64,000 bases of DNA from Sulfurirhabdus autotrophica (lineage in GTDB: Bacteria > Pseudomonadota > Gammaproteobacteria > Burkholderiales > SMCO01), in the NCBI RefSeq assembly GCF_004346685.1, contig NZ_SMCO01000001.1, positions 434,001-498,000 of the forward strand. Reading direction: 5' to 3'. A model generated the notes under the pieces. That model ran no database searches, was not told the DNA's origin, and saw only the letters and a list, made by a program, of their open reading frames with translations. Below are positions 48,143-57,050 of the stretch, one piece after another (position 1 is the stretch's first letter; each line of letters opens with the position of its first letter). The position numbers were made by a program, and so were the translations under genes.

Positions 48143-49234
48143 ATGAAAATCGCAACAGGTCTCGCAACAGGTCAAATAGCCAGCCCGGATTTAGCTAAAC
48201 AAGCCGTGGCCCAAGCCATGGAAAAAGCAGAACTTGAAATCGCTGCAAGCGTTCTCCTATTTCTTACCCCTGATTTTGCCCGTGACCCTCAGCCTTCACT
48301 TTTAGCAGCGTCTCGCGCTAGCAATTGCACGCACATTGTGGGCTGTTCTGCTGTCGGTATTTTCACAGAAGATGACTGGGTGCTGGATTCTCCAGCAGCA
48401 GCTGCTATGGTTTTTGGAGATGGCATCAGTTTATTACCTGTTCACTCACCTCAATCTGACGACCTGATACTCACACTGGCTGCACCGAATGCCATCAACA
48501 CGAACTGGCTTTCTGAACCAGGGATACGTTATGGGGGGGTATCTGGCGATGCCACAGGACAGGGCCCATTCAAGGTCTGGTGTGGGGGCAAGGAAGTTGC
48601 TAACGGTCGATGTGAAACATTGATTAGTGGTGCGAGCGGCGCCATTGGCATTTCACAAGGAATACGTGCTCTAACACGTCCGCAAGAGGTTACTCAGGTT
48701 AATGGGTATGATGTGCAATCTCTTGGCAACCAACCTGCACTCAACACACTCATACGGGAACTCCCCTTAGAAGTACGTGAACTGGAAAGAATTCCCCTGC
48801 ATCTGATTATGGCAGGCATTACATTTGGGGAACCATCTACCGCGATTGCTGAAGGCAGATTCCATCTGACTCCTATCATATCCACCAACACTGATGACCG
48901 ATCCATTACCCTTTCCAAGCGTATTGATGTGGGCGAAAAACTTTTCTGGGCCTTCCGCCAACCCCTTGCAGCTGAACGCGATATGCGAATGGCCATTGAC
49001 CGCATGCAAGAACAATTAACAAGTGCACCGGATTTTGGCTTGCTCTTTCCTTGCACAGGGCGAGGCCCTTACTTCTATGGTGGCATAGACAGAGATCTTG
49101 AGCTAACCAAGCAGCGATTTCCAAGCATGCCCATCATCGGATTTTACGGCAACGGTGAAATAGGCCCATTAAACAATAACAATCATTTATTCCAGTACGC
49201 CGCCATTCTGGGATTATTTTCAGGCAATGTTTAA
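48143..49234 (+). CDS. FIST-domain sensory protein
   Basis: 363 aa. FIST_N region (residues about 25-220; THIVGCSAVGIFTEDDWV) and FIST_C region (about 225-350) with FPCTGRGPYFYGG and GFYGNGEIGPLNN typical of this family. FIST proteins are thought to bind small ligands, possibly amino acids, in signalling. No kinase or output domain is fused. Overlaps the next gene by 8 bases. Confidence 0.85.
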   Translation: MKIATGLATGQIASPDLAKQAVAQAMEKAELEIAASVLLFLTPDFARDPQPSLLAASRASNCTHIVGCSAVGIFTEDDWVLDSPAAAAMVFGDGISLLPVHSPQSDDLILTLAAPNAINTNWLSEPGIRYGGVSGDATGQGPFKVWCGGKEVANGRCETLISGASGAIGISQGIRALTRPQEVTQVNGYDVQSLGNQPALNTLIRELPLEVRELERIPLHLIMAGITFGEPSTAIAEGRFHLTPIISTNTDDRSITLSKRIDVGEKLFWAFRQPLAAERDMRMAIDRMQEQLTSAPDFGLLFPCTGRGPYFYGGIDRDLELTKQRFPSMPIIGFYGNGEIGPLNNNNHLFQYAAILGLFSGNV

Positions 49235-49664
49235 TCCTTCCAGAGAGGAAGCACGCCGCTTCTTCTTCGACACTTGGCGCAAATATCAAGTTAAAGAGTC
49301 TTTATCTGGCTTAGAAGGCACAGCGTTGGATATTATCCTGCAACACCCGGAATATCACGCTATGCTTTCAGATCCCGAAAAACACATAGACCGAGATTTT
49401 TTGCCTGAATTTGGTGAAACCAATCCCTTCTTGCATATGAGCATGCATCTGGCAATAGAAGAGCAGCTTTCTATTGATCAGCCTCAGGGTATTCGAAGTC
49501 ACTACCAAAACCTGCTTAAAAAGGGCAGCACAGCCCACGATGCTCAACACATCGCCATGGATTGCCTGGCAGAAATGATCTGGCAGGCTCAGCGCAATAA
49601 TAGCGCACCGGATGCTTCTGTATATCTGAATTGCCTGACAACAAAAGTACATCGCAATAGCTAA
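49227..49664 (+). CDS. DUF1841 family protein
   Basis: 145-aa cytoplasmic protein of unknown function. The family pattern is seen: FNPSREEARRFFFDTW at the N terminus, NPFLHMSMHLAIEEQLSIDQP in the middle and AQHIAMDCLAEMIWQAQR at the C terminus; the His and Glu residues in the central helix are suggestive of metal binding. Translationally coupled to the FIST gene through an 8-base overlap. Confidence 0.85.
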   Translation: MFNPSREEARRFFFDTWRKYQVKESLSGLEGTALDIILQHPEYHAMLSDPEKHIDRDFLPEFGETNPFLHMSMHLAIEEQLSIDQPQGIRSHYQNLLKKGSTAHDAQHIAMDCLAEMIWQAQRNNSAPDASVYLNCLTTKVHRNS

Positions 49665-49780
49665 ATTAATCATAGCGTTTGCAACTCTGCGTAAAATATA
49701 AGAAAATTGCAGGTTTTTTACGAGCCTTCCTGTTTTGCCATATTACAACAGGGAGCAAACTCAATTTTCAGGAATCACCC

Positions 49781-51568
49781 GTGAAAGATATTCTCGCTTG
49801 TAATCTCTGGCTTTATAAAGTCTTCCCCTTTCTTCGCTGGTGGCCGATGGTCACAAAGGAATCCAGTCGCGCAGATCTGATGGCCGGTTTGACTGGTGCC
49901 ATGATTGTGCTGCCGCAGGGCGTTGCATTTGCCACGATTGCCGGAATGCCGCCAGAATACGGTTTATATGCAGCCATGATTCCCGCCATTATTGGCGCAC
50001 TATTCGGTTCAAGCTGGCATCTGGTTTCCGGGCCAACGACTGCCATTTCCATCGCAGTCTTTGCATCTGTCAGTCCCCATGCGGCTCCTGGTTCTCCCGA
50101 TTTCATCAGTCTGGTGCTTACGCTGACTTTCATGGTTGGTCTATTCGAACTGATTCTTGGCATGGCCCGCATGGGTGCGTTAGTAAACTTTATCTCTCAT
50201 ACAGTGGTGATTGGCTTTACCGCTGGCGCTGCAATTCTGATTGCATCCAGCCAAATCAAGCACTTCTTTGGCATCAGTATCCCTCGCGGCACACCATTCC
50301 ACGAAACCATTCACCAATTATTCCTTCAAATTGGAGATATTAATCTTTACGTCACTGGTGTTGGTTTAATTACGCTCGTTTCAGGTATTTTGTTCAAGAA
50401 ATTTTATTCAAAATTTCCCTATATGATTGCGGCAATGATTATTGGGAGTCTGGTAGCAGTCATTCTGAATACTTTTTTTGGCGGTATTGATGCGACACAA
50501 ATAAAAACGGTTGGCGCTCTACCCTCAGGCTTACCACCACTTTCTCACCCAGACCTTTCGCTTACCTCACTTCAGCATGCTTTCTTTCCAGCATTGGTAG
50601 TAACAATGCTAGCACTGACAGAAGCGGTATCCATTTCCCGTGCAATTGCAGTCAAATCTGAACAGCGAATAGATGGTAATCAAGAGTTTATTGGACAGGG
50701 CCTGTCGAACATTTTTGGCAGTTTTTTCTCTGGTTATGCCTCTAGTGGCTCATTCAATCGTAGCGGTGTGAATTACGCCTCCGGTGCACGTACCCCCCTT
50801 GCTGCAGTGTTTGCATCTATATTTTTGATCATCATCCTGCTACTGGTCGCACCACTAGCCGCTTATTTACCCACTGCCGCCATGGCGGGAATTCTGTTCC
50901 TGGTCGCATGGGGGCTCATCGACTTTCATCATATTGCTTCCATTCTCAAAACCAGCCGTGTTGAAACCACCATTCTTGCGGTTACATTCATCGGTACGCT
51001 GATCGATCTTGAAAAGGGCATTTTCTTCGGTATAACACTGTCACTTGCTCTTTACCTCTATCGCACATCTCGCCCGACCGTGCGTGATATCGTACCGGAC
51101 ACCTCTAATGAAAAACGCAAATTTTCAACCCCGCGCGAAGGTATGCATGAGTGCCCTCAACTAAAAACTGTACGTATTGACGGTTCAATCTTTTTTGGAG
51201 CAGTTAATCACATCCAGACTTCCTTGCAACAAATAGACGAGTACAATCCACAACATAAACATGTGCTTGTGGTTGCAGATGGCATCAACTTTGTAGATCT
51301 TGCCGGTGGTGAAATGTTGGTTCAGGAAGCCAAGCGACGCAAAAAAATGAACGGTGGACTGTATTTTAAAGGAGTAAAAGAAGGCGCCTGCGAAATGATC
51401 AAAAAAGGGGGATATATCAAGGATATTGGCAATGACAATATTTTTAAATCCAAAACCACTGCAATTACCACCATCTACAGCAAGCTAGATTCAGAAATCT
51501 GCAGAAACTGTACAGTGCGAATTTTCAGAGAATGTCACCAATCTTTGCCTAATGGTGAACCAAGATAA
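49781..51568 (+). CDS. SulP family anion transporter with STAS domain (copy 1)
   Basis: 595 aa from the GTG at 49781, 8 bases after AGGA. The identical leader layout and identical length in copy 2 (57051-58838) support this start; a longer in-frame reading to 49679 is rejected. Domains: transmembrane SulP core (about residues 30-420; LPQGVAFATIAGMPPEYGLYA, FFSGYASSGSFNRSGVNYASGARTP in two pieces) and a C-terminal STAS domain (about 460-560, RIDGSIFFGAVNH, INFVDLAGGEML). A cysteine tail follows: CRNC then C (LDSEICRNCTVRIFRECHQ). SulP proteins carry sulfate, bicarbonate or other anions; substrate unknown. Confidence 0.92.
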   Translation: MKDILACNLWLYKVFPFLRWWPMVTKESSRADLMAGLTGAMIVLPQGVAFATIAGMPPEYGLYAAMIPAIIGALFGSSWHLVSGPTTAISIAVFASVSPHAAPGSPDFISLVLTLTFMVGLFELILGMARMGALVNFISHTVVIGFTAGAAILIASSQIKHFFGISIPRGTPFHETIHQLFLQIGDINLYVTGVGLITLVSGILFKKFYSKFPYMIAAMIIGSLVAVILNTFFGGIDATQIKTVGALPSGLPPLSHPDLSLTSLQHAFFPALVVTMLALTEAVSISRAIAVKSEQRIDGNQEFIGQGLSNIFGSFFSGYASSGSFNRSGVNYASGARTPLAAVFASIFLIIILLLVAPLAAYLPTAAMAGILFLVAWGLIDFHHIASILKTSRVETTILAVTFIGTLIDLEKGIFFGITLSLALYLYRTSRPTVRDIVPDTSNEKRKFSTPREGMHECPQLKTVRIDGSIFFGAVNHIQTSLQQIDEYNPQHKHVLVVADGINFVDLAGGEMLVQEAKRRKKMNGGLYFKGVKEGACEMIKKGGYIKDIGNDNIFKSKTTAITTIYSKLDSEICRNCTVRIFRECHQSLPNGEPR

Positions 51569-51639
51569 CCATTAGATTTTGACTGCTTTCTAGTAGTATT
51601 TAAAACATACTGCCAGGTCAGTTTTTACCATTTTGCCTA

Positions 51640-51685
51640 ACAAAATAAAACCCGCAAGTTAACCACCTTGCGGGTTTTATTTTGT
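51640..51685. terminator. bidirectional intrinsic terminator
   Basis: A perfect 19-bp inverted repeat: ACAAAATAAAACCCGCAAG (51640-51658), 8-base loop, CTTGCGGGTTTTATTTTGT (51667-51685). The GC core with T-rich flanks on both strands fits a shared terminator for the converging SulP copy 1 and TSUP genes. Confidence 0.92.
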
Positions 51686-51732
51686 AAAAAAATCACACGT
51701 AACCAATAAATGTTCAAGTAATAAACTGAATA

Positions 51733-52809
51733 TCAATCGGTTGCCATCGCTTCTTGCAACACTTTTGTCTGACGCTTGTGATCACGCATACCCTGCCAAA
51801 GAGCAAACAACACAATGCCTGCCCCCAGCAAAAGCGCCAGTATCATCACACCAAGACTGATATTTTTCAATAGTGCCATATTCTCATCCGCCATCGGCGC
51901 AATCATGTGAAGTTGGGAGAGGTAAACAGGGATAACAAATGCCCGGCTAAATAACACAGTGATCATGATGACGCCCATTACCACTTTAATCATGTAGGGC
52001 TTCACATAAGTAGTACCAATTGCCCCCAAATGGATACCGAACAAAGATCCGGCAAGAATAATCATAGCCAATCGAATATCTACATACCCGCCCCAGGCAA
52101 ACTTGATTGTGCCCCCTACCCCCATCACAAAAGCGATTACCAGTTCTGTTGCTGAAGCCATCATGCTTGGCACGCCTAGTACATACATCATTGAAGGTAC
52201 ACCGATAAAACCGCCAACAGCGATGGTTGCCGCCAGCAACCCAGTTGCAAAGCCCAAAGGAATGGTGAACAGAACAGAGATTTTTGCCTTGATGCTGGGG
52301 AAATAAACCATGGTGCCTGGAATGTAAACCGATTGAACCCATTTTGCCAATGATCCTTTTTTTTCCTCCTCGTCTGTTGCTCCTGAACGATATATCTTGA
52401 TGGCATCTCGCATGACGTAACCGCCTACAACAGCAAGCACTATCACAAATGCCACGCTTACATAAAGATTAGAACCCGCATCACCAAACGCCTTTTTAAT
52501 GGATTCCTGAATATGCGCCCCATATAACACACCGGCTTCTGCCGAAGCACCCATAACCAGTCCAAGTTTCAGATCTACCTGCCCATATTTCGCACGTTTT
52601 AACGCGCCAACCAATGCCTTGGGAAACTTATGGCACATATTACTTGCCACCGCCACGATACCTGGGACTCCCAAGCTCATCATTGCCGGCGTCAACACAA
52701 AAGCACCGCCAGAGCCAATAAACCCACTCACCATTCCTCCAACAAAACCTACAATTAACAGGAATAAGACATTCGTCACATTTAGATCAATAAAATTAAG
52801 ACCTTCCAC
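51733..52809 (-). CDS. TSUP (TauE/SafE) family transporter, large form
   Basis: 358 aa with eight or more hydrophobic segments and a short basic cytoplasmic tail (residues about 340-358). Two family repeats: GMVSGFIGSGGAFVLTPAMMSLGVP (N-terminal half, residues about 24-48) and AATIAVGGFIGVPSMMYVLGVP (C-terminal half). A charged loop near residue 145 (SGATDEEEKKG) separates the halves. It probably moves sulfite, sulfate-like or sulfonate anions. Last gene of the minus-strand cluster that begins at the sigma-54 promoter near 53788. Confidence 0.85.
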   Translation of the reverse strand: MEGLNFIDLNVTNVLFLLIVGFVGGMVSGFIGSGGAFVLTPAMMSLGVPGIVAVASNMCHKFPKALVGALKRAKYGQVDLKLGLVMGASAEAGVLYGAHIQESIKKAFGDAGSNLYVSVAFVIVLAVVGGYVMRDAIKIYRSGATDEEEKKGSLAKWVQSVYIPGTMVYFPSIKAKISVLFTIPLGFATGLLAATIAVGGFIGVPSMMYVLGVPSMMASATELVIAFVMGVGGTIKFAWGGYVDIRLAMIILAGSLFGIHLGAIGTTYVKPYMIKVVMGVIMITVLFSRAFVIPVYLSQLHMIAPMADENMALLKNISLGVMILALLLGAGIVLFALWQGMRDHKRQTKVLQEAMATD

Positions 52810-52845
52810 TTGAAATCCCCAATAAATAATGAATCAATATAGCCA

Positions 52846-53079
52846 CTATTTTTTTGCTTTAATTCCTAGCACATCCCAAAACTCGCTCGTAAATGCGCCA
52901 TGCGCAAATGAGATGACGAATGCAATGGTAATTGGAATCACAAATGCCCAATGCCCATGAGAAGTTATGTCAAGCACCTGATTTTCATTTATAAATAACA
53001 CCCCGTATAGACCGGTAGAGAGCATCCCCAAACCAAACAGTTTCACGATTTTTTTTGTATTTTTTACCTTTTCCATCAT
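52846..53079 (-). CDS. small membrane protein, unknown
   Basis: 77 aa from an ATG at 53079 (MMEKVKNTKKIVKLFG); ATG 53076 and a GTG at 53115 are alternatives, with AGGGGG lying just before the two ATGs. Two hydrophobic segments (residues about 14-32 and 41-60), basic N terminus and C-terminal KAKK. No family recognised. Sits between the UspA-like and TSUP genes, likely in one transcript; an accessory role to the transporter is inference. Confidence 0.65.
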   Translation of the reverse strand: MMEKVKNTKKIVKLFGLGMLSTGLYGVLFINENQVLDITSHGHWAFVIPITIAFVISFAHGAFTSEFWDVLGIKAKK

Positions 53080-53092
53080 TCCCCCTGAATTT

Positions 53093-53497
53093 TCATTTTT
53101 TAAAACTGTCACCACCCGTTATTACCAATGGACAACCAACCTTACCCCAATAATCACGTGTCTTCTTTCCAGGCCATCCAGCTGGTGGAGGCATGACTAC
53201 AAACAAGATGCTTTTAAAATGATTGACATAATCAGCCACTTCAGCATCAAAGCTTCCTACCTTTTTCACCAACCTGTAAAAAACTTTTTCACTTTCCAAA
53301 ACCAGTAAAAAATTTTCCAGAGCAGTGTCTTTCACGCGGCAATTTGTAACGCATAAAATATCCAAGCTGGCAGACATCCGCTTACACAGACTCAACGCTG
53401 CAAGAAATGATTCACGGTTACAGGTAGCATTACCCACAGCCAGCAATATCTTTCTTTCAGGGCATGAACCAGCCGCAGGGTTGGCAAGCTGCCCCAC
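53093..53497 (-). CDS. UspA-like (universal stress protein) domain protein
   Basis: 134 aa from GTG at 53497, 6 bases after GAGG. The alpha/beta pattern fits UspA: first strand KILLAVGNATCNRESFLAALSLC, second LDILCVTNC, later ILFVVMPPP and VGCPLVITGG. The nucleotide-binding GxxGxxG(S/T) signature of ATP-binding UspAs is not visible, so it is probably a non-ATP-binding relative. Its end overlaps the longest reading of the next gene by 23 bases. Confidence 0.6.
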   Translation of the reverse strand: MGQLANPAAGSCPERKILLAVGNATCNRESFLAALSLCKRMSASLDILCVTNCRVKDTALENFLLVLESEKVFYRLVKKVGSFDAEVADYVNHFKSILFVVMPPPAGWPGKKTRDYWGKVGCPLVITGGDSFKK

Positions 53498-53545
53498 TAA
53501 TACCTCATACTTCGCTTAGTTTGCATGCAACAAATTATCATTTTT

Positions 53546-53731
53546 CTAATGTGTATCAGCCATACCGTTTGAAGGCATTCCGCTGACAGGCACGTTCACT
53601 TTTATTTCATCCACCTTTTCTTTTGAAGCGTGGTTTTCATTCAAAATTTGCCTAACCGCATCAAAATTTCCTGCTTCTGCATAAGACATCGCCGTAAACA
53701 TCCTTCCCAATTTGCTGAATATTTTGTTCAT
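53546..53731 (-). CDS. small hypothetical protein, first gene of the sigma-54 cluster
   Basis: 61 aa from ATG 53731, five bases after GGAG (an in-frame GTG at 53737 overlaps the Shine-Dalgarno). Amphipathic N-terminal helix (MNKIFSKLGRMFTAMSYAEAG, read in two parts) and a hydrophilic rest; no family recognised. The central AEAGNFDAVRQIL resembles short TPR-like helices, but the match is weak. Transcribed divergently from the sensor kinase gene. Confidence 0.65.
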   Translation of the reverse strand: MNKIFSKLGRMFTAMSYAEAGNFDAVRQILNENHASKEKVDEIKVNVPVSGMPSNGMADTH

Positions 53732-53787
53732 ATCCACTCCAAATGAAATATCTAAAAAAACATGCGTCGTTTACTACCGTCTTATTA

Positions 53788-53803
53788 AGCAGTTACCGTG
53801 CCA
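53788..53803 (-). promoter_or_regulatory. sigma-54 promoter driving the minus-strand transport cluster
   Basis: Minus-strand TGGCACGGTAACTGCT matches the -24/-12 consensus TGGCACG-N4-TTGCW at every conserved position except one T (C at the first T of TTGC); GG and GC have the required spacing. It predicts +1 near 53777, about 46 bases before the ATG at 53731. Confidence 0.8.
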
Positions 53804-53966
53804 CATTAATATTTTTACCAACCAATTGTTATATATACATTTTTCTTAAACTATTCTCTTTCAATCAAACAGAACTACTATTTCATATTGCAACAATCAT
53901 CAACCAATAAAACACTAACTACTATCAATATATTGATTAATATAATAATTATTTAAAATTACCAAT

Positions 53967-54006
53967 GTTGCATATTTATGCGACATGTTGCTATTTGCAA
54001 TGCAAA
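53967..54006. promoter_or_regulatory. candidate enhancer sites for the adjacent NtrC-type regulator
   Basis: Two TTGCA-based inverted repeats: GTTGCAT-ATTT-ATGCGAC (53967-53984) and TTTGCA-A-TGCAAA (53994-54006). A further ATTGCAACAAT lies at 53887-53897. They are roughly 110 to 230 bases upstream of the predicted sigma-54 start, the usual distance for enhancer-binding sites, in otherwise AT-rich DNA. Binding is inference. Confidence 0.4.
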
Positions 54007-54016
54007 GATTTAGCAT

Positions 54017-55513
54017 ATGCACATGAAAATCCAATCATCCTTAAGGCAAAAAATTACATTTGGCTATTACGGTTATTACGCCATGGCAGCCTTGATCATT
54101 GGATTATCACTATTTACTTTTATGGAACTAAGGCTTATAGAGGGAAAGATTCACTCTGGTACAAGAATTACTGAATTTTTTGACGTCACACTGGAAATCA
54201 GAAGATTTGAAAAGAATTATTTCCTGTACCGACAACTAGCTGATTATTGGGAAAATGTAGGCTATATCGAAAAAGCTCAATCACTATTAGACAAACACGG
54301 AAATGATTTTGAATCACTGACCTCACACAAGAACATCACCAACCTGCGTTCGAATTTAGTCAATTACCGCCTGCTCTTAGAACAGTATTCGCAACACGCG
54401 CTTTTATCTCCACCACAATTGGAGCAGCTTGAAGCCAGGATTCGTAACATCGGCAGAGCGATCACTATTGAAGGCGAACATATCGCCAACTCGGAAAGGT
54501 TAATGCTTCAAAAATCCCTGGATAGAGCCCGGACTTTTTTCTTTGGATATTTAGCACTGATAGCACTGGTGATGATTGCGATAGGCATGACACTGTCAAA
54601 AATGGTGGTTCGCCCCTTGCGTCACATGGAAACCTGCATAAATGGTTTAACTGGTGGCCGACTTGAAAAGCTTAAAATTGATTCCAATGAGCATGAAATC
54701 ATTTCAATTACCCACGCTTTTAATCACATGATTGAAGAACTTGAAAAACGGCAACAGTGCATCACCCGTTCCGAAAAACTAGCTTCGATGGGGACACTCC
54801 TTTCCGGCGTAGCACATGAACTGAACAACCCGATATCCAATATATCCAGCTCCTGTCAGATTCTCCAGGAAGAACTGGGACACGCAGACATCGTTTTCCA
54901 GAAAGAAATGCTTGAGCAAATTGATAATCAGACTGACCGTGCACGCATCATCGTCAGGTCATTACTTGATTTCGCCCGGGATCGTGAATTTAAACATTCC
55001 GACATTGCACTGGATAAGTTGGTAGCGGAAACCATTCGTTTCAGCAAAGGCATGATACCGCCAAACGTGACTCTCACCAGCGACATCCCTGAAAACCTGA
55101 TGATTACGGCTGACTGCCAAAGACTGCAGCAAGCTTTGCTCAACTTGCTTCAAAACTGCCTGGATGCATTGGGTGGAAAAGGAAAAATCCACATAATGGC
55201 AGAGAAACGGTTTATCACCGCAAACGATAAAAATGACATTACGTTTCATGGCAGATGTGAAGCGCACATAGAAGTGGTCGATTTAGAAATCCGGGACAAC
55301 GGAACAGGAATTGCTGATGACGTTCTGCCCCGCATTTTTGATCCGTTCTTTACAACAAAAGATGTAGGACAAGGTTCCGGGCTAGGCCTTTCTATCGTGC
55401 ATGACATTATTGAACAACATCACGGTTGCATTGCCGTGAGTTCTGCAAGCGGTGGCGGCGCCACGTTCACAATTCGCCTTCCCGTACAGATATCCACTTT
55501 ACAACCTAATTAA
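54017..55513 (+). CDS. sensor histidine kinase (NtrB/ZraS-like class)
   Basis: 498 aa inner-membrane kinase. TM1 residues about 21-38, periplasmic helical sensor domain (about 40-170), TM2 about 174-195, HAMP (about 196-250), HisKA with phospho-acceptor His267 in GVAHELNNPISNIS, then HATPase_c with NLLQNCLDALGG (N box), DNGTGIADD (G1) and GSGLGLSIVHDII (G2). Six bases before the response regulator, so one operon. The periplasmic domain gives no clue to the ligand. Weak Shine-Dalgarno. Confidence 0.92.
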   Translation: MHMKIQSSLRQKITFGYYGYYAMAALIIGLSLFTFMELRLIEGKIHSGTRITEFFDVTLEIRRFEKNYFLYRQLADYWENVGYIEKAQSLLDKHGNDFESLTSHKNITNLRSNLVNYRLLLEQYSQHALLSPPQLEQLEARIRNIGRAITIEGEHIANSERLMLQKSLDRARTFFFGYLALIALVMIAIGMTLSKMVVRPLRHMETCINGLTGGRLEKLKIDSNEHEIISITHAFNHMIEELEKRQQCITRSEKLASMGTLLSGVAHELNNPISNISSSCQILQEELGHADIVFQKEMLEQIDNQTDRARIIVRSLLDFARDREFKHSDIALDKLVAETIRFSKGMIPPNVTLTSDIPENLMITADCQRLQQALLNLLQNCLDALGGKGKIHIMAEKRFITANDKNDITFHGRCEAHIEVVDLEIRDNGTGIADDVLPRIFDPFFTTKDVGQGSGLGLSIVHDIIEQHHGCIAVSSASGGGATFTIRLPVQISTLQPN

Positions 55514-55519
55514 TTCAGC

Positions 55520-56890
55520 ATGAATATCATGACAACACCAGGTACGCTTCTTATTGTGGACGATGAAAAAGCCGCACTTAAAAACCTTGAACACATAATG
55601 AAAAAAGAAGGATATGAAGTCACAACGACTCAAAGCGGTCCCAATGCGCTGACATTACTCGACACTCAAAATTTCGACGTCGTTTTGACAGATTTACGTA
55701 TGGAGAAAGTCGATGGCATGCAGATCCTTCAAAAATGCCGCGCAATTTCACGGAATACTGAAGTCATCATGATCACCGGTTTTGCCACACTGGAATCAGC
55801 TGTAGATGCCATGAAATATGGCGCCTTTCATTACATATCCAAACCGTTTCGTCTGGATGAAGTAAGAAAAGTTGTCGCTGAAGCCATAGAAAAGGTACGC
55901 CTTAAAAAGGAAAACCAGGCGCTTAAATCGCAAATTGATCTTTATCATGGAAAGGTAAAAATCGTAACGCAAAACCCCACCATTCAGCGCATGCTTGAAA
56001 CCGCAAGACAGGTTGCGCCCACAGACTGCAATATCATTATTACAGGGGAAAGCGGCACAGGAAAGGAATTATTCGCACGATACCTTCATGACAATAGCGA
56101 AAGACAAAATGGGCTGTTCCTGGCCGTTAACTGTGGCGCCTTTAATGAAGAATTGCTCTCAAATGAACTGTTCGGCCATGACAAGGGCGCATTTACCGGC
56201 GCAAGTTCGAGCAAAAAGGGTCTCATAGAGGCCGCCTCTGGCGGAACACTATTTCTTGATGAAATTACTGAAATGTCCCCTTCCATGCAAGTCAAATTAC
56301 TTCGTGTAATACAGGAAAGGGAAATCCTTCATCTGGGTGGTACCGAGCCGATAAAAGTCGATGTACGTTTTATTGCCGCCTCTAACCGGGATTTGCAAAC
56401 AGCCATGAAAAGTGGGGAATTTCGTCAGGATTTATACTTTCGCCTGAACGTAGTTAACCTCTCCATCCCTTCGCTCTCAGAGCGATTGGAAGACATTCCC
56501 ATGCTCAGCCTGCACTTTTTAAAAAAATATGCCTCTTTGATGAAAAAGGAAGTTACAGAAATCTCCAAAGAAGCAATGGAACTTCTGATTGGATATGACT
56601 TCCCTGGTAACGTACGAGAACTTGAAAACATTATTGAGCGTGGCGTCGCCATTACCCATAGTGACACTATTGAAAGCACACACCTGCCAGATGATTTGAG
56701 AGAAATGACTTTCCGCACATTTCGCAAAAAAAATGGACGTATCCTGCCTCTGGAAGAGCAAGAGAAAGATTATATACTGTGGGTATTAAGTGAATCCATG
56801 GGGAATCAGACCGTGGCAGCACAGGCCCTTGGCATTGATCGGGTTTCACTATGGCGCAAGCTAAAAAAATATCAGATAGCGCCAATATAA
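55520..56890 (+). CDS. NtrC-family sigma-54-dependent response regulator
   Basis: 456 aa. Receiver domain (residues about 9-120) with phospho-acceptor Asp58 in VVLTDLRMEKVDG and Lys108 in ISKPF. AAA+ domain: Walker A GESGTGKE (176-183), sigma-54 contact loop GAFTGA (223-228), Walker B GGTLFLDEI. C-terminal Fis-type helix-turn-helix (about 428-452; NQTVAAQALGIDRVSLWRKL). Pairs with the kinase six bases upstream. Most likely target is the sigma-54 promoter at 53788-53803, and possibly the SulP genes on either side. Confidence 0.95.
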   Translation: MNIMTTPGTLLIVDDEKAALKNLEHIMKKEGYEVTTTQSGPNALTLLDTQNFDVVLTDLRMEKVDGMQILQKCRAISRNTEVIMITGFATLESAVDAMKYGAFHYISKPFRLDEVRKVVAEAIEKVRLKKENQALKSQIDLYHGKVKIVTQNPTIQRMLETARQVAPTDCNIIITGESGTGKELFARYLHDNSERQNGLFLAVNCGAFNEELLSNELFGHDKGAFTGASSSKKGLIEAASGGTLFLDEITEMSPSMQVKLLRVIQEREILHLGGTEPIKVDVRFIAASNRDLQTAMKSGEFRQDLYFRLNVVNLSIPSLSERLEDIPMLSLHFLKKYASLMKKEVTEISKEAMELLIGYDFPGNVRELENIIERGVAITHSDTIESTHLPDDLREMTFRTFRKKNGRILPLEEQEKDYILWVLSESMGNQTVAAQALGIDRVSLWRKLKKYQIAPI

Positions 56891-57011
56891 TGACTCATAC
56901 TACCTATAGCTTAAAGTGAGTCGGTCTGATTACACACCTTGCTTCTAGCCACAGCATGGTTTGCAAGAACTTCATTTTTAAACGATAATTATTGCTTATT
57001 GAAATAGACTA

Positions 57012-57026
57012 GTTGCAATTTGCAAC
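57012..57026. promoter_or_regulatory. palindrome upstream of SulP copy 2
   Basis: GTTGCAATTTGCAAC, a perfect 7-1-7 inverted repeat 24 bases before the GTG start of copy 2. It shares the TTGCAA core with repeats in the kinase/cluster intergenic region, though spacing differs. May be an operator for the same regulator or a separate repressor site. Confidence 0.4.
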
Positions 57027-57050
57027 ACATTTAACCTTGGAATTACACCT

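Noticed and set aside
49679-49780. 34-codon N-terminal extension of SulP copy 1
   Set aside because: Copy 2 begins at the equivalent GTG after an almost identical leader, and both are then exactly 595 aa.
57000-57050. Sigma-54 promoter before SulP copy 2 (TTGGAATTACACCTG)
   Set aside because: The GG-N10-GC spacing is not met; the sequence is instead the ribosome-binding leader shared with copy 1.
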